Position numbers and translations under genes: made by a program | Shown: piece by piece, positions 23,248-25,497 of the stretch | How positions within the stretch are numbered: position 1 is the stretch's first letter | Layout of the letters: each line of letters opens with the position of its first letter | Assembly: GCA_024280675.1 (NCBI GenBank) | Contig: JAJRPT010000021.1 | Span: 1-25,497, forward strand | DNA: 25,497 bases | From: Bacteroidota bacterium | GTDB taxonomy: Bacteria > Bacteroidota > Ignavibacteria > Kapaibacteriales > UBA2268 | Reading direction: 5' to 3' | The notes under the pieces: generated by a model | The model's database searches: none | What the model was told of the DNA's origin: nothing | The model's input: the letters and a program-made list of their open reading frames with translations, nothing else

Positions 23248-24663
23248 CTATTTTTTATTAAGAGCTTCCAATTCATCCATCTTTAACTCCGTTTTGAAAT
23301 GTGAGGAAAGTGGCCAGGCTTGAGTTATTTCGCCAACATCTAAATACCATTTTTTGATTCCATCGTAAATCCCCCTCGTTCTTGGGTTAATTCCAAGATC
23401 TCCAATGCCTTTTCTTATCCAAAGCCCATCTTCTTGGAATAGCATTTTCTCATTTGGAAAGTAATAAATGAGATAATCACTAGTATGATTGCTCAAATCT
23501 CCAATCTTATAAATCCCGCAGGTAAACTCATCATCGCTTATTCTGAGTGAATCCTTAAAAACTATAAACTTTATTTCTTTTGGGCTCTTATGAAGTCTGT
23601 CTGGGTTGAGCGAGTGACTAAAACTGGCTATTTGCTCAATATATTTTTTGTTTTGCCCGAGCGTAATTATCTCTGTTCCGTTATAAATTAAAGAACGAAC
23701 ACCACCCAAATAATGAGGATGGTGATGCCCAAATGAGAAATACTTTATTGGCTTTTTGGGGAACAAGTCATTGCATTTCTGTATAATCTGCTCTCCAATC
23801 TCTGAGTTGTGCGGAGCACCAATCAAAAGTAAGTGTTTGTCAAATTCGGCAATCAAGACTCTTGAATCTGAATTAACCAAGATTAGGAAATGGATGTTTT
23901 TTGAATATTTCTTATACTTTATCTCTTCTTTAATTTTTTCTGTTTCCCCACCCATCTTGTAATTGAATGGTAACTTAATCTTTGCAGAGCCCTCGCCCAA
24001 ACTAACAAGTGATTCAAAAGTCTTAATCCCGAGTTTTTCTTGAGTTATTTTTCTTGGAAAGCAGAAATCAGAAGCAATATTGTAATCATGGTAAATTGTT
24101 TTAGCTCTCACATTCCCATAAAATGAATCATACGAAGTACAGTAAATATATTTTACTAAATTTGTTCTTTTATCTATTTTCACACTAATTCTGCCATTGT
24201 TGTGGTTTAAATAAAAAACATGATAACTATCATCGGCTCTTTTTTTTATTTGCTTTTTGTTCTTTAACAGATATTTCAATACTAGAACTGGGCTGTAAAT
24301 ACTGGAATGTTTAATAAATTCAATCCTATCTTTTTCGCTAACAGAAACGTGCTTTTCTTTGCCATGAGGAATTTTATAATATAAATCATCGTCAAAATAC
24401 TCTTGGGATTTGTAAACTTTCCCATCTTTTACTTCATCAAAAACGAGGACTTTATTCTCAGAAAAATTCACTTTTGTAGAATGGATAAACTCTTTTGTTT
24501 GCCAGGCTTTTGAATAATGCCCGAGCTTATTCTCTATGATACGATAATTAAAGCTAATGTTTTTTGAATATTGGCTTAATGATTGTTCAAGTAAATGTTC
24601 TGGGCTGGGCAGTAAGGTGCTGGGCAGTAAGGTGTAAATAAGAATCAGTAAGAGCATGTTCAT
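23248..24663 (-). CDS. Exported metallo-beta-lactamase-fold protein with an altered metal motif
   Basis: From the ATG at 24663 the protein has 471 residues and opens with a signal peptide (MNMLLLILIYTLLPSTLLPS). The frame is open to another ATG at 24735, which would place 24 extra residues before the signal and is less likely. The N-terminal half, a beta-rich region of about 230 residues, was not recognised. The second half reads as an MBL fold: HLLLIGAPHNSEIGEQI, then SFGHHHPHYLGG, a helix, and SNHTSDYLIYYFPNEKMLFQEDGLW. Compared with the canonical HxHxDHxGG, the first two His are kept but the Asp is His and the following His is Tyr. The protein may bind metal differently or be non-catalytic. 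A 15-base tandem repeat encodes TLLPSTLLPS at the signal end. Confidence 0.7.
   Translation of the reverse strand: MNMLLLILIYTLLPSTLLPSPEHLLEQSLSQYSKNISFNYRIIENKLGHYSKAWQTKEFIHSTKVNFSENKVLVFDEVKDGKVYKSQEYFDDDLYYKIPHGKEKHVSVSEKDRIEFIKHSSIYSPVLVLKYLLKNKKQIKKRADDSYHVFYLNHNNGRISVKIDKRTNLVKYIYCTSYDSFYGNVRAKTIYHDYNIASDFCFPRKITQEKLGIKTFESLVSLGEGSAKIKLPFNYKMGGETEKIKEEIKYKKYSKNIHFLILVNSDSRVLIAEFDKHLLLIGAPHNSEIGEQIIQKCNDLFPKKPIKYFSFGHHHPHYLGGVRSLIYNGTEIITLGQNKKYIEQIASFSHSLNPDRLHKSPKEIKFIVFKDSLRISDDEFTCGIYKIGDLSNHTSDYLIYYFPNEKMLFQEDGLWIRKGIGDLGINPRTRGIYDGIKKWYLDVGEITQAWPLSSHFKTELKMDELEALNKK
24605..24634. repeat. 15-base tandem duplication in a signal-peptide region
   Basis: CTGGGCAGTAAGGTG occurs twice with no gap (24605-24619 and 24620-24634). 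On the coding strand it duplicates five residues (TLLPS) at the end of the signal peptide of the MBL-fold protein and keeps the frame. Confidence 0.9.
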
Positions 24664-24735
24664 TCTTTTATTTCTTTTGATAATATCACACAAGACAACG
24701 TAATTCGGCAATATTTTGTTTCGAAAGGGAAACAT

Positions 24736-24818
24736 TAGATTAGGGAAAACAAGGATAAACTCTACGGGCCAAGAAAAATAAAATAGTTCTTGATTTTATT
24801 TTGTTGAATCTCATCCAA
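24736..24818. other. Short intergenic region without recognised features
   Basis: This is AT-rich sequence between the TPR gene remnant and the MBL-fold gene. Both genes are on the minus strand, so a promoter for the MBL gene may lie here, but no convincing element or hairpin was seen. Confidence 0.4.
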
Positions 24819-25497
24819 TTATTTTTCCAGATTTAGGATTTGACCGTGCAAATCTATTTTCACAAAATCATAGTCGGGCGAAAGTGACAATGCTTTTTTC
24901 ATAAATTAATTTGCTAAATCTAAGTTTCGGTCAAGAATTTCTACTTGGGCAATGTAGGCATAAATCTCAGATTTATCGGCCCAGTTTATTAATTTATTAT
25001 TTTTTGGCAAAGCGTTTTTTAAGGATTTGTTGAGCAGTCCTCTTGCTTTTTTTCTGTCTCCACCAAATGCTTTGGGCAGGTGCATGAGGTGGACTGCAGC
25101 AACTAGCAGCACTTTTGAATCTGTGCTATCGGAGGCAAGTGCATTATCCATTTCTGATTTTGCTTTCCATCCCCAGTAAATTGCAGTAAAGGGAGAAAGA
25201 GATGCAGTCTTGCCATAGGATGAGGAAAGAAGGGCGTAATATTCTGCCTCTTGTCTTAGTTCTATAGCTTTTTCAAAGTATTTATTTGCTGCGAAGAAGT
25301 GGATTAATGCTTCCTTTGGCGCGGATACATATTTTACTTTCCCCAAGTGGTGATGCAGAAATCCCATGTAATAATAATAGAGGTGTAAATCTTCTTCTGT
25401 AAATTCTGTGCTATCAATGTTTGAGAGAAAATTCTCTGCCATCGTGGTATCAAATGAGAAATAAATTTTATTTATTTTTTCAGGAATTAAAATAATT
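24819..25497 (-). pseudogene. TPR-type protein gene, interrupted by an in-frame stop and cut by the window edge
   Basis: The frame is open from the right window edge (no stop in the last 55 bases) to a TAA at 24908-24906. A possible ATG lies at 25442, giving 178 residues. The sequence is helical and TPR-like: a motif HLPKAFGGDRKKARGLLNKSLKNA and a final repeat KSEIYAYIAQVEILDRNLDLAN. Directly after the TAA, in the same frame, the sequence continues FMKKALSLSPDYDFVKID and on to a second TAA at 24821-24819. KKALSLSPDY is exactly the second-helix ending of a TPR whose first helix precedes the stop. The gene therefore looks like a longer TPR gene with a nonsense codon about 30 residues before its natural end. 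Alternatively, the shorter product is functional. The 5' part is outside the window. Confidence 0.6.

Overview
The window is a stretch of AT-rich chromosome from a Gram-negative (diderm) bacterium, most likely from the Bacteroidota/Chlorobiota (FCB) side of the tree, possibly a Chlorobiota/Ignavibacteria/Kapabacteria-type lineage. This placement is inference from gene content. The supporting genes are a Bacteroidota-style LptD beside a DUF4292-type lipoprotein, a GldL/GldM-like pair, a bifunctional nuclease with a UVR tail, weak Shine-Dalgarno sites and a few TAnnTTTG-like boxes. No phage, insertion sequence, CRISPR array or rRNA operon was seen. The genes look like resident chromosomal content in short operons on both strands.

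Layout. (1) 39-2434 (+): electron transfer flavoprotein beta and alpha subunits, then a bifunctional nuclease. A CAU-anticodon tRNA (2522-2595) with its terminator follows, then acetoacetyl-CoA synthetase (2786-4747). (2) 4781-8252 (-): a DUF4292-type lipoprotein followed one base later by LptD, the outer-membrane LPS translocon. (3) 8360-9441 (+): a 6-pyruvoyl-tetrahydropterin-synthase-type enzyme overlapping RNase HII, facing a DHH phosphoesterase (NrnA-like, -). (4) 10531-12719 (+): a membrane-anchored PASTA protein and an NCKX-like Na+/Ca2+ exchanger, facing a STAS anti-anti-sigma-like protein (-). (5) 13183-14238 (+): a family 9 glycosyltransferase. (6) 14212-20676 (-): a tightly packed operon of heparinase II/III-like lyase, polysaccharide flippase, LptF/LptG permease, GldL-like and GldM-like proteins. 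(7) 20853-23223 (+): an orphan HicB-like small protein, a CPBP (CAAX-type) membrane protease and a secreted TPR protein. (8) 23248-25497 (-): an exported metallo-beta-lactamase-fold protein with an altered metal motif, and a TPR gene cut by an in-frame stop and by the window edge.

Theme. Much of the window concerns the cell envelope: LPS export (LptD, LptF/G), glycan assembly and export (GT9, flippase, lyase), and a putative proton-driven inner-membrane motor. The most interesting element is that motor. The 15693-16478 and 14212-15696 products look like divergent GldL and GldM, the rotary motor of type IX secretion and gliding, but no gldK, gldN or sprA lies next to them. They are instead co-transcribed with polysaccharide and LPS transport genes, which suggests an orphan or repurposed 5:2-type motor for an envelope task. 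All functional calls come from reading the sequence without database searches.
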